DNA of 64,000 nt from Hyperoodon ampullatus (GCA_949752795.1 CATKHW010000563.1:186001-250000); one strand, 5' to 3'. Positions 50,442-62,250 are shown, numbered from the stretch's first letter. Made by a program: numbers and translations. Notes: generated by a model from the sequence alone, not told the origin.

Positions 50442-52178
50442 TTCATAAGTGATATCTTATGATAAGTTTCTTTTTCTCTGTGACTTATTTCACTTAGAAT
50501 CATCGTACCTGAATCCACCCATTTTGCTGCTACTGGTCTTATGACGTTGATTTCATGGCTGAGGGATATTCCATCGTACGTAATTACCACAATTTTTTGA
50601 ACCATTTTTATATTTCCTGGAATATTTAAGGTGTACCCAAGTTGAGGTCCTTGTAAGCAGTGCAGCCCTGAATTTTGGGGTGGCTCTGTCTTATTGATTT
50701 TCAGTTTTCCCAAGGTATATTCCCTAGACTGGAAGTGCCCTTGGCTCTGTAGCTCTGTTCTTTACTTGTTTTAGGGAACACAATGCACTCTTCCAGAGAG
50801 GCAGTTGGCAATTTACATCCCGCCCATCAGCATAACAAGGCTCCCTGTTCTCCAGGGCCTGTCTTGCCTTTCTGGTTTTTACACATTTTGTGGATGTCCC
50901 TTTTGACAGGTGGGAAGTGATACTTCTTTGTAGTGCAGATTGGCATTGCCCGCTTGCTTGCTTGTCCGAAAAGGGCATATGCGTTTTCTCCTGAATATAT
51001 TCAGGAGAAAACGCATACGCCCTTTTTGGCCAAGTGCATCATTGTCGAAGTTGTGCCCCTCTTCCTGTGCTTTAAAGGCGATTCCAACGTACCTCTTGAA
51101 ATCTGTTTCCTGCTATTCTGCCTCGCTTTCAAGTCCGCCTCGTTGCCTTCCCTCAACAGATTTTTGGACGATAGTTGTCCTTTATTACTCGGCCAGTTTG
51201 TGAATGGCTGTGCCCCTGAGCTCCATTTTTCAACTCGTTTTTGGTGAGCTGACCGCAAGTCCAAAATTTTGGTTCAGGACCTATGCTGGTTCCCGGTGGG
51301 GTGCTGAGACTTTGGTTAATTCTTCTTCCTGCCGGGAAATTACAGTGATATGTGCCCGTCCAAATGCCTAACAGCTACTCTCTCATTGGTTCTCCCTCTT
51401 CCCTTTCATCCTCTGCCAATTTGGCAGCCTGTGCGAACAAGGAGGTTAAAGGGGCTGTCTCTCCAAGTTGGGAGGATGATAGTAAAGCAGATGGAAAGTC
51501 AAACTGGAGCACCAGGAGAGGGACTATTCGTTGAGTTTTAGAAACCTTTCGTATTCACAGTGTGTCCGTTCTCTAGGTTTCCCGTACATGTTATAACTGT
51601 AGTAATATTCCCTTCAACCTGGAGAGTTGGGACCCTTGGAATGGGTGCCATGCATTATTGCTTTAAACGGTCTGCATTTGCTCACCAAATCTCACCAATC
51701 CTCTCAGTCCCAAGTGTCCAGCCTTATGCCACATCCAGCTGTCGTTGTACATAGGGTCATTCCAGGTTTCATCACAGACCCTGAAGGAATTGTAAAGAAT
51801 TTCCCTGTTTTTCTGCTTTGTTTTGAAATTCCTTTTGATAGTGCTTTCAGCTGATTCTCGCTGCCATGTTTATGCCAGTCTAGACACACTTGATTCCCTT
51901 ACGGAGACATATCAATACATAGGTTTTAAGATTCTTACTCATCAGATATATTCCTCAGAGGGAAATATGGGGTTTTGAGTCCCTTTCACTGAGGAAGTTG
52001 TAGGTCTTGTCTATTCCATAGTTGTTTTTTGGAACGGTACCTGTGCTTATATCAAACTCTGGTTTTATGCATCACCCCACCTCTCCTTCCCCCTTAAGCA
52101 GGCATAAGAGTGTTTTCCAAATGTGAGACTCTGTTCTCTTTCCTAACTCAGTTCAAGTGTAGCCATGTTTACAGCATC
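50442..52178 (+). repeat. Satellite unit U30 (dimer member B, switching to edge type)
   Basis: The left half and palindrome match U26 and U28. From about 51170 the sequence departs from them (GACGATAGTTG, GAATGGCTG, GTGGGGTGCTGAG) and by 51590 it is edge-like (GTTATAACTGTAG, GTTGGGACCCTTGG). It marks the right end of the dimeric block. Length is 1737 bp. Confidence 0.93.
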
Positions 52179-53916
52179 TGCCTAAGTGATATCTTATGAT
52201 AAGTTTCTTTTTCTGTGTGACTTATTTCACTTAGAATCATCGTACCTGAATCCGCTCATTTTGCTGCTATTGGTCTTATGATATTGGTTTAATGTCTGAG
52301 GGATAATCCATCGTTCCTAAGTACCACAAATTTTTGAACCATTTTTATATTTCCTGGGATATTTAAGGTGTACCCAAGTTTAGGTTTTTGTAAGCAGTGC
52401 AGCCCTAAATTTTGGGGAGGCTCTGGCTTATTGATTTTCAGTTTTCCCAAGGTATATTCCCTAGATTGGAAGTGCCCTTGGCTCTGTAGCTCTGTTGTTT
52501 ACTTGTTTTAGGGAACATAGTGAACTCCTCCAGAGAGGCAGTTGGCAATTTACATCTAGCCCATCAGCATAACAAGGCTCCCTGTTCTCCAGGGCCTGTC
52601 TTGCCTTTCTGGTTTTTACACATTTTGTGGATGTCCCTTTTGACCGGTGGGAAGTGATACTTCTTTGTATTGCAGATTTGCATTGCCCGCTTGCTTGCTT
52701 TGCCAAAAAGGGCGTATGCGTTTTCTCCTGAATATATTCAGGAGAAAACGCATACGCCCTTTTTGGCCAAGTGCATCATTGTCGAAGTTGTGCCCCTCTT
52801 CCTGTGCTTTAAAGGCGATTCCAACATACCTCTTGAAATCTGTTTCCTGCTATTCTGACTCGATTTCAACTCCGCCTCGTTGCCTTCCCTCAACAGATTT
52901 TTGGATGATCGTTGTCCTTTATTACTCTTCCAGTTTGTGAATTGCTGTGCCCTGAGCCCCATTTTTCAACTCATTTTTTGTTAGCTGACCGCAAGTCCAA
53001 AATTTTGGTTCAGGACCTCTACTTTTTACCCGTGGGAGGCTGAGACTTTGGTTAGTTCTTCTTCCTCCCTTGAAATTAGAGTGACATGTGCCCGTCTAAA
53101 TGCCTAACAGCTACTCTGTCATTGGTTCTCCCCCTTTCCTTTCATCCTCTGCCAAATTGGCAACGTGTGTGTACCAGGAGGTTAAAAGTGGTGTCTCTCC
53201 AAGTTGGGAGATTGATAGTAAAGCAGTTGGAAAGTCAAACCGGAACACCAGGAGAGGGACTATTCATTGAGTTTTAGAAACCTTTTGTATTCACAGTGTG
53301 TCCATTCTCTAGGTTTCCTGTACATGTTATAGCTGTGTTAATATTCCCTTCAACCCGCAGAGTTGGGACCCATGGAATGGGTGCCATGCATTATTGGTTT
53401 ACAAGGTCTGCATTTGCTCACCCAATCTCACCAATACTCTCAGTCCCAAGTGTCCAGCCTTATGCCACATCCAGCTGTCGTTGTAGATAGGGTCATTCCA
53501 GGTTTCATCAGAGACCCTGAAGGAATTGTAAACAATTTCCCTGTTTTTTTGTTTTGTTTGTGAAATTCCTTTTGATAGTGGGTTTCAGCCTATTCTCGCT
53601 GCCATGTTTATGCCAGTCTAGACACACTTGATTCCCTTACAGAGACATATCAATACATAGGTTTTAAGTTTCTTACTTGTCAGATATATTCTTCTGCGGG
53701 AAATATGGGCTTTTCAGTCCCTTTCACTGAGGAATGTGTAGGTCTTGTCTATTCCATAGTTGGTTTTCGGAACGGTAGGTGTGCTTATATGAAACTCTGG
53801 TTTTATGCATCACCCCAACTCTCCTTCCCCCTTAAGCAGGCATAAGAGTGTTTTCCAAATGTGAGACTCTGTTCTCTTTCCTAGCTAAGTTCAAGTGTAG
53901 CCATGTTTACAGGTTC
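52179..53916 (+). repeat. Satellite unit U31 (divergent, 3' side)
   Basis: Divergent unit of 1738 bp. The phase string is altered to TGCCTAAGTGATATC. Private changes include GCTATTGGTC, GGATAATCCATCG and TCTACTTTTTACCCG. The palindrome has one outer mismatch (CTTTGCC) and is otherwise intact. Confidence 0.95.
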
Positions 53917-55652
53917 TTCATAAGTGATATCTTATGATAAATTTCTTTTTCTGTGTGTCTTATTTCACTTAGAATCATCATAACAGAATCCACTCATTTT
54001 GTTGCTACTGGTCTTATGACATTGATTTCATGGCTGAGGGATATTCCATCGTACGTAAGTACCACAATTTTTTGAACCATTTTTATATTTCCTGGGATAA
54101 TTAAAGTGTACCGAAGTTGAGGTTATTGTGAGCAGTGCAGCCGTAAATTTTGGGGTGGCTCTGTCTTATTGATTTTCAGTTTTCCCAAGGTATATTCCCT
54201 AGAGTGCAAGTGCCCTTGGCTCTGTAGCTCTGTTGTTTACTTGTTTTAGGGAACACAATGCACTCCTCCATAGAGGCAGTTGGCAATTTACATCCCGCCC
54301 ATCAGCATAACAAGGCTCCCTGTTCTCCAGGGCCTGTCTTGCCTTTCTGGTTTTTACACATTTTGCGGATGTCCCTTTTGACCGGTGGGAAGTGATACTT
54401 CTTTGTAGTGCAGATTTGCATTGCCCGCTTGCTTGCTTGGCCAAAAATGGCGTATGCGTTTTCTCCTGAATATATTCAAGAGAAAACGCATACGCCCTTT
54501 TTGGCCAAGTGCATCATGGTCGAAGTTGTGCCCCTTTTCCTGTGCTTTAAAGGCGATTCCAACGTACCTCTTGAAATCTGTTTCCTGCTATTCTCCCTAG
54601 CTTTCAAGTCTACCTCGCTGCCTTCCCTCAACAGATTTTTGGATGATAGTTGTCCTTTATTACTCTGCCAGTTTGTGAATTGTTGTGCCCCTGAGCCCCA
54701 TTTTGCAACTCGTTTTTTGTGAGCTGAACGCAAGACCAATATTTTGTTTCAGGACGTATATTGGTTCCCGGTGGGTGGCTGAGACTTTGGTTAATTCTTC
54801 TTCCTGCCGGGAAATTAGAGTGACATGTGCCGTCCAAATGCCAAACAGCTACTCTCTCATTGGTTCTCCCTCTTCCCTTTCATCCTCTGCCAAATTGGCA
54901 ACGTGTGCCAAAAAGGGGGTTAAATGTGCTGTCTCTAAATTGGGAGATTGATATTAAAGCAGTTGCAGTGTCAAACATGAGCACCAGGAGACGGAGTATT
55001 AGTTGAGTTTTAGAAACGTTTTTTATTCACAGTGTGTCCATTCTCTAGGTTTCCGGTACATGTTATAGTTGTAGTAATATCCCCTTCAACTTGGAGAGTT
55101 GAGACGCATGTAATGTGTGCCATGCATTATTGCTTTGAAGGGTCTGCATTTGCTCACCCAATCTCACCAATCCTCTCAGTGCCACGTGTCCAGCCTTATG
55201 TAACATCCAGCTGTCATTGTAGATAGGGTCATTCCAGGTTTCATCAGAGACCCTGAAGGAATTGGAAAGAATTTCCCAGTTTTTTTGTTTTGTTTTTGAA
55301 ATTCCTTTTTATAGTGGGTTTGAGCTGATTCTCGCTGCCATGTTTATGCCAGTCTAGACACTCTTGATTCCCTTACAGAGACATATCAATACATAGGTTT
55401 TAAGATTCTTACTTGTCAGATATATTCCTCTGCGGGAAATATGGGGTTTTGAGTCCCTTTCACTGAGGAAGGTGTAGGTCTTGTCTATTCCATAGTTGGT
55501 TTTTGGAACGGTACCTGTGCTTATATCAAACTCTGGTTTTATGCATCACCCCACCTCTCCTTCCCCCTTAAGCAGGCATAAGAGTGTTTTCTAAATGTGA
55601 GACTATGTTCTCTTTCCTAGCTCTGTTCAAGTGTAGCCATGTTTACAGGATC
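53917..55652 (+). repeat. Satellite unit U32 (divergent, 3' side)
   Basis: Divergent unit of 1736 bp. The palindrome has mismatches AAAATGGCG on the left and ATTCAAGAG on the right of centre. Private marks include GTGTGCCAAAAAGGGGG near 54903. It precedes the copy of the U1-U2 segment. Confidence 0.95.
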
Positions 55653-58600
55653 TTCATAAGTGATATCTTATGATAAGTTGCTTTTTCTGTGTGACTTATT
55701 TCACTTAGAATCATCGAACATGAATCCACTCATTTTGCTGCTACTGGTCTTATGACATTGATTTCATGGCTGAGGGATATTCCATCGTACGTAAGTACCA
55801 CAATTTTTTGAACCATTTTTATATTTCCTGGGATATTTAAGGTGTACCCAAGTTGAGGTTCTGGTAAGCAGTGCAGCCCTAAACGTTGGGGTGGCTCTGG
55901 CTTATTGATTTTCAGTTTTCCCAAGGTATATTCCCTAGACTGGAAGTGCCCTTGGCTCTGTAGCTCTGTTGTTTACTTGTTTTAGGGAACACAGTTCACT
56001 CCACCAGAGAGGCAGTTGGCAATTTACATCCTGCCAATCAGCATAACAATGCTCCCTGTTCTCCAGGGCCTGTCTTGCCTTTCTGGTTTTTACACATTTT
56101 GTGGATGTCCCTTTTGACCGGTGGGAAGTGATACTTCTTTGTAGTGCAGATTTGCATTGTCCACTTGCTTGCTTGGCCAAAAAGGGCATATGCGTTATCT
56201 CCTAAATATAATCAGGAGAAAACGCATATGCCCTATTTGGCCAAGTGCATCATTGTCGAAGTTGTGCCCCTCTTCCTGTGCTTTAAATGCGATTCCAACA
56301 TACCTCTTGAAATCTCTTTCCTGCTATTCTGCCTCGCTTTCAAGCTGCCTCAATGCCTTCCGTCAACAGATTTTTGGATGATAGTTGTCCTTTATTACTG
56401 TGCCAGTTTGTGAATTGCTGTGCCCTGAGCTCCATTTTTCAACTCGTTTTTTTGTGAGATGAACGCAAGACCAATATTTTGGTTCAGTACCTATACTGGT
56501 TCCCAGTGGGTGGCTGAGACTTTGGTTAATTCTTCTTCCTGCCAGGAAATTAGAGTGACATGTGCCCGTCCAAATGCCAAACAGCTACTCTCTCATTGGT
56601 TCTCCCTCTTCCCTTTCATCCTCTGCCTAATTGGCAACGTGTGCGAACCAGGAGGTTAAATGTGCTGTCACTCTACGTTGGGAGATTGATAGTAAAGCAG
56701 TTTGAAAGTCAAACGTGAGCACCAGGAGAGGGACTATTAGTTGAGATTTAGAAACCTTTCGTATTCACAGTGTGTCCATTCTCTAGGTTTCCTTTACATG
56801 TTATAGCTCTAGTAATATTCCCTTCAACCTGGAGAGTTGGGACCCATGGAATGGGTGCCATGCATTATTGCTTTAAATGGTCTGCATTTGCTCAACCAAT
56901 CTCACCAATCCCCTCAGTCCCAAGTTTTCAGCATTATGCCACAACCACCTGTAATTGTAGTTAGGGTTATTCCAGGTTTCATCAGAGACCCTGAAGGAAT
57001 TGGAAAGAATTTCCCTGTTTTTTTTGTTTTGTTTTTGAAATTCCTTTTTATAGTGGGTTTGAGCTGATTCTCGCTGCCATGTTTATGCCAGTCTAGACAC
57101 ACTTGATTCCCTTACAGAGACATATCAATAAATAGGTTTTAAGATTCTTAATAGTCAGATGTATTCCTCTGCTGGAATTATGGGGTTTTGAGTCCCTTTC
57201 ACTGAGGAAGGTGTATGTCTTGTCTATTCCATAGTTGGTGTTTGGAATGGTACCTGTGCTTATATTAAACTCTGGTTTTATAGATCACGCCACCTCTCCT
57301 TCCCCCTTAAGAAAACATAAGAGTGTTTTCTAAATGTGAGACACTGTTTTCTTTCCTAACTCATTTCATGTGTAGCCATGTTTACAGGATATTCATAAGT
57401 GATATCTTATGATCAGTTTCTTTTTCTGTGTGACTTATTTCACTTAGAATCATCGTAACTGAATCCACTCATTTTGCTGCTACTGGTCTTATGACATTGA
57501 TTTCATGGCTGAGGGATATTCCATCGTACGTAATTACCACAATTCTTTGAACCATTTTTATATTTCCTAGGATATTTAAGGTGTACCCAAGTTGAGGTTA
57601 TTGTAAGCAGGGCAGCCCTAAACTTTGGGTTGGCTGTGTCTTATTGATTTTCAGTTTTCCCAAGGTATATTCCCTAGACTGGAAGTGCCCTTGGCTCTGT
57701 AGCTCTGTTGTTTACTTGTTTTAGGGAACACAATGCACTCCTACAGAGAGGCAGTTGGCTATTTACATCCCGCCTATCAGCAAAATAAGTCTTCTTGTTC
57801 TCCAGGGCATGTCTTGCCTTTCTGGTTTTTACACATTTTGTGGATGTCCCTTTTGACCGGTGGGAAGTGATACTTCTTTGTAGTGCAGATTTGCACTGGC
57901 GCTTGCTTGCTTGGCCAAAAAGGACGTATGCGTTTTCACCTGAATATATTCAGGAGAAAACGCATACGCCCTTTTTGGCCAAGTGCATCATTGTCGAAGT
58001 TGTGCCCCTCTTCCTGTGCTTTAAAGGCGATTCCAACGTACCTCTTGAAATCTGTTTCCTGCTATTATGCCTTGCTTTCAAGTCGGCCTCGTTGCCTTCT
58101 CTCAACAGATTTTTGGACGATAGTTGTCCATTATTACTCTGCCAGTTTGTGAATTGCTGTGCCCCTGAGCTCCATTTTTCAAATCGTTTTTTGTGAGCTA
58201 AATGCAAGTCCAAAATTTTGGTTCTGGACCTATACTGGTTCCCCGTGGTAGGCTGAAACTTTGGTTAATTCTTCTTACTTCCGGCAAATTAGAGTGACAT
58301 GTGCCCTTCTAAATGCCTTACAGCTACTCTGTCCTTGGTTCTCCCCCTTTCCTTTCATCCTCTGCCAAATTGGCAACCTGTGCGAACCAGGAGGTTAAAG
58401 GGGCTGTCTCTCCAAGTTGGGACATTGATAGTAAACCAGTTGGAAAGTCAAACTGGAGCACCAGGAGAGGGACTATTCGTTGAGTTTTAGAAACATTTCG
58501 TATTTACAGTGTGTCCATTCCCTAGGTTTCCCGTACATGTAATAACTGTAGTAATATTCCCTTCAAAGTGGAGAGTTGAGACCCATGGAATGGGTGCCAT

Positions 58601-58898
58601 GCATTATTGGTTTAAATGGTCTGCATTTGCTCACCCAATGTCACTAATCCTCTCAGTCCCAAGTGTCCTGCCTTATGCCACATCCAGCTGTCATTGTAGA
58701 TAGGGTCTTTCCATGTTTCATCAGAGACCCTGAAGGAATTGTAAAGAATTTCCCTGTTTTTTTGTTTTGTTTTTGAAATTCCTTTTTATAGTGGGTTTGA
58801 GCTGATTCTCGCTGCCATGTTTATGCCAGTCTAGACACACTTGATTCCCTTACGGAGACATATCAATACATAGGTTTTAAGATTCTTACTAGTCAGAT
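55651..58898 (+). repeat. Right copy of a duplicated 3.25-kb segment
   Basis: Partner of 1-3248. The offset of 55650 bp is within a few bases of 32 units. The right copy continues as edge-type sequence beyond 58898, while the left copy turns into core-type sequence. Confidence 0.92.
55653..57391 (+). repeat. Satellite unit U33 (edge type, near-copy of U1)
   Basis: Near-identical to U1 at an offset of 55650 bp, including the same imperfect palindrome (56172-56245). It differs at a handful of bases, for instance TTGTCCTTTATT here against TTGTAATTTATT in U1. Confidence 0.95.
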
Positions 58899-59130
58899 GT
58901 ATTCCTCTACGGGAAATATGGGGTTTTGAGTCCCTTTCACTGAGGAAGGTGTAGGTTTTGTCTATTCCATAGTTGGTTTTTGGGACGGTATCTGTGCTTA
59001 TATAAAACTCTGGTTTTATGCATCCCCCCCACCTCTCCTTCACCCTTAAGCAGGCATAAGTGTGTTTTCTAAATGTGAGACTCTGTTCTCTTTCCTAACT
59101 CAGTTCATGTGTAGCCATGTTTACAGGATC
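57392..59130 (+). repeat. Satellite unit U34 (edge type, near-copy of U2)
   Basis: Near-identical to U2 up to 58898. After that the two differ, since U34 stays edge-like (CAGATGTATTCC, GAGGAAGGTG) while U2 becomes core-like. It has a run of seven C near 59025. Confidence 0.95.
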
Positions 59131-60874
59131 TTCATAAGTGATATCTTATGATAAGTTTATTTTCCTGTGTGACTTATTTCACTTAGAATCATCGAACCTG
59201 AATCCACTCATTTTGCTTCTACTGGCCTTATGACATTGATTTCATGGCTGAGGGATATTCCATCATAGGTAAGTACCACAATTTCTTTACCATTTTTGTC
59301 TTTCCTTGGATATTTAAGGTGTCCCGGATTCGAGGTTCTTGTAAGCAGTGCTGCCCTAAATTTTGGGGTGGCTGTGTCTTATTGATATTCAGTTTTCCCA
59401 AGGTATATTCCCATGACTGGAAGTGACTTAGGTTGTGAAGCTCTGTTGTTTACTTCTTTTAGAGAACACAATGCACTCCTCCAGGGTGGCTGTTGGCAAT
59501 TTACATCCCACCCATGAGCATAACAAGGCTTAGTGTTCTCCAGAGCCTGTCTTGCCTTTCTGGTTTTTACACATTTTGCAGATGACCCTTTTGACCGGTG
59601 GGAAGTGATACTTATTTGTAGTGCAGATTTGCATTGTGCAGTTGCTTGGTTGGTCAAAATCGGCGTATGCGTTTTCTCCTGAATATATTCAGGTGAAATC
59701 GCATACACACTTTATGGACAATTCCATAATTGTCGAAGTTGTGATGCTTTTCCTGTGTTTAAAGGCAATTCCAATATACTTCTTGAAATCTGTTTCGTGC
59801 AATTCTGCATCATTTTAAAGTCTGCCTCGTGGCTTTCCCTCAACAGATTTTTGGAAGAGAGTAGTCCTTTATAACTCTGCAAGTTAGTGAAATGCTGTGC
59901 CGCTGTGCTCCAGTTCTCAACTCACGTTTTTGTGAGCTGACCGCAAATCCATAGTTTTGCTTCAGGACCTGTACAGGTTCCGGGGGGCGGGGGGCAGGCT
60001 GAGAGTTTGGTTAATTCTTCTTCGTGACGGGAAATTAGAGTGACATGTGGCCGTCCAAATGCCTACAGCTACTCTCTCATTGGTTCTCCCTCTTCCCTTA
60101 TATCCTCTGAACAATGTGCCAACTGTGCGAAACAGGAGGTTATAGGGGTTGACTCTCCAAGTTGGGAGATTGATATTAAAGCAGTAGGAATGTCAAGTTG
60201 GAGCACAAGGAGAGAAAAAAAATTAGTAGAGTTTTAGAAACCTTTCTCCATCAGTGGGTGTCCATTCTCTAGGTTTCCCATACATGTTATAACTGTAGTG
60301 ATATTCCCTTCTACCTGGAGAGTTGGGAACCATGGAATGATGGGCAGGAATTATTGCTTTACAGGGTCTGCCTTTTCTCACCCAATCTCACCAATCGTCT
60401 CAGTCCCAAGTGACCAGCCTTATGCCACATCCAGCTGTCGTTGTAGACAGGGTCATTCCAAGTTTCATCAGAACCCCTGAAGGTATTGTGTAAGAATTAA
60501 ACTGTTTTTTGTTTTGTTTTGAAATTCATTTTTATAGTGGGTTTGAGCTGCTTCTCACTGCCGTGTTTATGTCGTGCTAGACACACTTGGTTCCTTTACG
60601 GAGACATATCAATACATAGGTTTTAAGATTCTTACTAGTCAGATATATTTCTCTGCTGGGAATTAGGGTGTTGAGTCCCGTTCACTGAGGAAGGAGTAGG
60701 GCTTGTCTCTTCTGTATTTGGATTATGGAATGTTACCTGTGCTAATATCAAACTCTGGTTTTGTGTGTCTCCCCACCTCTCCTTTCCCCTTAAGCAAGCA
60801 TAAGTGTGTTTTCTATATCTGAGACACTGTTCTCTTTCCTAATTCAGTTCATATGTAGCCATGTTTACATTCCC
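59131..60874 (+). repeat. Satellite unit U35 (most decayed, terminal)
   Basis: The last full unit, about 1744 bp, with many more substitutions and small indels than any other. The palindrome (59649-59722) keeps only its central part, GTTTTCTCCTGAATATATTC. Private features include a G-rich insertion at 59982-59994 and an A-run near 60213. Such decay at the array edge is typical where homogenisation no longer reaches. Confidence 0.93.
59982..59994 (+). repeat. G-rich insertion in the terminal satellite unit
   Basis: GGGGGGCGGGGGG lies where other units have CCCGGTGGGTGG or similar. It is unique to U35. It might favour G-quadruplex formation, though the single loop base makes this doubtful; slippage in a decaying unit is the simpler reading. 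Confidence 0.6.
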
Positions 60875-60894
60875 TTCATAAGTGATATCTTATG
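60875..60894 (+). repeat. Truncated satellite unit at the array end
   Basis: TTCATAAGTGATATCTTATG is the first 20 bp of another unit. The following bases (TCAGAATGCACTATGG) no longer match the satellite and lead straight into the minisatellite, so the array breakpoint lies at about 60894/60895. Confidence 0.85.
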
Positions 60895-60895
60895 T

Positions 60896-61240
60896 CAGAA
60901 TGCACTATGGCCCTTGTCATAATAATGCTCCATGACACCTGTCATCACAATGCTCTATGCCCTGCTCATCACAATGCTCCATGTCCCTTGTCATCACAAT
61001 TCTCCACGTCCTTGTCATCACAATGCTACATGACACTTCTCATCACAATGTTACATGCTCTTGTCATCACAATTCTCCATGCACTTGTCATTGCAATGTT
61101 CCATGCCCCGTGTCATAGCAAGCTCCAAGTGTTTGTCATCACAATGCTTCATGACCTTGTCATCAAAATTCTCAATGGCCCTTGTCATCACAATGCTCCG
61201 TGCCCTTGTCATCACAATGCTCCATGACCCCTGTCATCAC
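60896..61240 (+). repeat. Minisatellite higher-order segment, copy 1 of 415-bp period
   Basis: Shared variants at a 415-bp offset: ATGCCCTG at 60957 and 61372, ATGTCCCT at 60981 and 61396, CACTTCTCATCACAATGT at 61034 and 61449, and an odd unit CATAGCAAGCTCC / CATAGGAAGCTCC. The period equals about 17 short units. Confidence 0.8.
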
Positions 61241-61310
61241 AATGCTCCCTGACACCTGTCATCACAATGCTTCATGCCCCTTGTCATTACAGTGCTTCAT
61301 GATGCTCGTC

Positions 61311-61655
61311 ATCACAATTACGCAAGGTCTTCTCATCACAATGCTCCACGGTTTTGCCATCACAATTCTCCATGCCCTGGTCATCTCAAAGCTCAATGTC
61401 CCTCGTCCTCACAATTCTCCACTTCCTTGTCATCACAATGCTCCATGGCACTTCTCATCACAATGTAATATGCTCTTGTCATCACAATACTCCATGCACT
61501 TGTCATCGCAATGCTCCATGACCCCTGTCATAGGAAGCTCCATGCGCTTGTCATCACAATGTTTCACGACCTGGACATTAAAATTATCAGTGGACCTTGT
61601 CATCTCAATGCTCCATGCCCTTGTCATCAAAATGCTCCTTTACGTTTGTCACAAC
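61311..61655 (+). repeat. Minisatellite higher-order segment, copy 2 of 415-bp period
   Basis: Partner of 60896-61240. Both copies carry the unusual TCAAAATTCTCAATGG / TTAAAATTATCAGTGG unit at the same relative place, which shows a block duplication followed by point mutation. Confidence 0.8.
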
Positions 61656-61951
61656 AATCCTCCATGACACTTGGCATCACAATGCTCCGTGTTATTGTCA
61701 TCACAATGGAACATGACATATGTCATCACAATGCTCCCTGACACCTGTCTTCACAATACTCCATGACCTTGTCATCACAATGCTTCATGCCCTTGTCATC
61801 ACAATGTGCCATGCCCACTGTCATCACAATAATCCATGAAACTTGTCAGACAAATGCTCCATGACCCTTTTCATCAAAATGCTCCATGAACACTGTCATC
61901 ACAATGCACCATGCCCATCATCATAATGCTTCATGCTATTGTCATCACAAT

Positions 61952-62250
61952 GAAATCAAAATGCTCCATGACCTCTGTCATCACTATGCTCCAAACCCTT
62001 GTGATCACAAAGTTCCATAACACTTGTCATCACAATGCCCCATGATGCTGGTCATCACAATTATCCATGGACTTCTCATAACAATGCCCCATGACATTTG
62101 TCATCACAATGCTCAATACACATGTCATCACAATGCTCCCTTACTCTTGCCATCGGTATGCACCTTGAACCCTTTCATGACAAGGCTCCATGCCTTTTTC
62201 ATCACAATGATCCATGCACTTTTCATCACAATGCTCCATGCCCTTGTCAT
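61952..62250 (+). repeat. Minisatellite higher-order segment, copy 1 of 959-bp offset
   Basis: Shared variants with 62911-63205 at 959 bp: GAAATCAAAATG at 61952 and 62911, CCAAACCCTTGTGATCACAA at 61991 and 62950, and CCTTGAACCCT at 62163 and 63122. This block is independent of the 415-bp one. Confidence 0.8.

Larger units (their letters stand above)
41735..52178 (+). repeat. Dimeric higher-order repeat, ~3478 bp, three copies
   Basis: Members A (U25, U27, U29) and B (U26, U28, U30) alternate. Phase points 45226 and 48704, and 43486, 46964 and 50442, are all 3478 bp apart; the first step, 41735 to 45226, is 3491 because U25 has private insertions. A-type units share GTGTGTCGTTCTC and CAGAGATCCTG; B-type units share the edge-like left half and CTGAGCTGCATT (lost in U30). 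A and B differ from each other more than successive A or successive B units do. Confidence 0.93.
1..60894 (+). repeat. Satellite array, ~1739-bp unit, 35 units (probable common cetacean satellite)
   Basis: Units are phased here on the recurring string TTCATAAGTGATATCTTATG; its starts (3, 1742, 3480, 5219, 6958, 8697 and so on to 60875) are almost always 1738-1740 bp apart, all head to tail. Each unit holds an L1-derived part, a 74-bp palindrome, a long unique part and a T-rich tract. Core units carry recurring haplotypes. Left half: La = GTTGCTACTGGGC; Lb = GTTGCTACTGGTC with GTGTGTCCAAG; Lc = GCTGCTACTGGTC; Lcv = Lc plus CAGTGAAGCCCTACA; Le = edge-like with GTAATTACCAC. Right half: RA = CCCGAACATG with ACCAAGCATC; RB = CCCGCACATG with ACCAATCGTC. 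The unit length and L1 content fit the common cetacean satellite as I remember it; that identification is inference. No gene is expected in such heterochromatin and none is seen. Confidence 0.95.

Noticed and set aside
1..60894. CENP-B box, which would mark a centromeric satellite
   Set aside because: I scanned the CCCG and TTCG sites of the core unit on both strands for the minimal motif (TTCG, four bases, A, two bases, CGGG) and found no match, though TTCGTTGAG comes near. Centromere identity is neither supported nor excluded.
61182..61667. 161-codon open frame with regular Ser-Ser-Gln-Cys and His-His-Asn-Ala patterns
   Set aside because: The pattern is the minisatellite read in frame. Units of 24 bp keep frame and 25 bp shift it, so the frame drifts among patterns; no start context or domain supports a gene.
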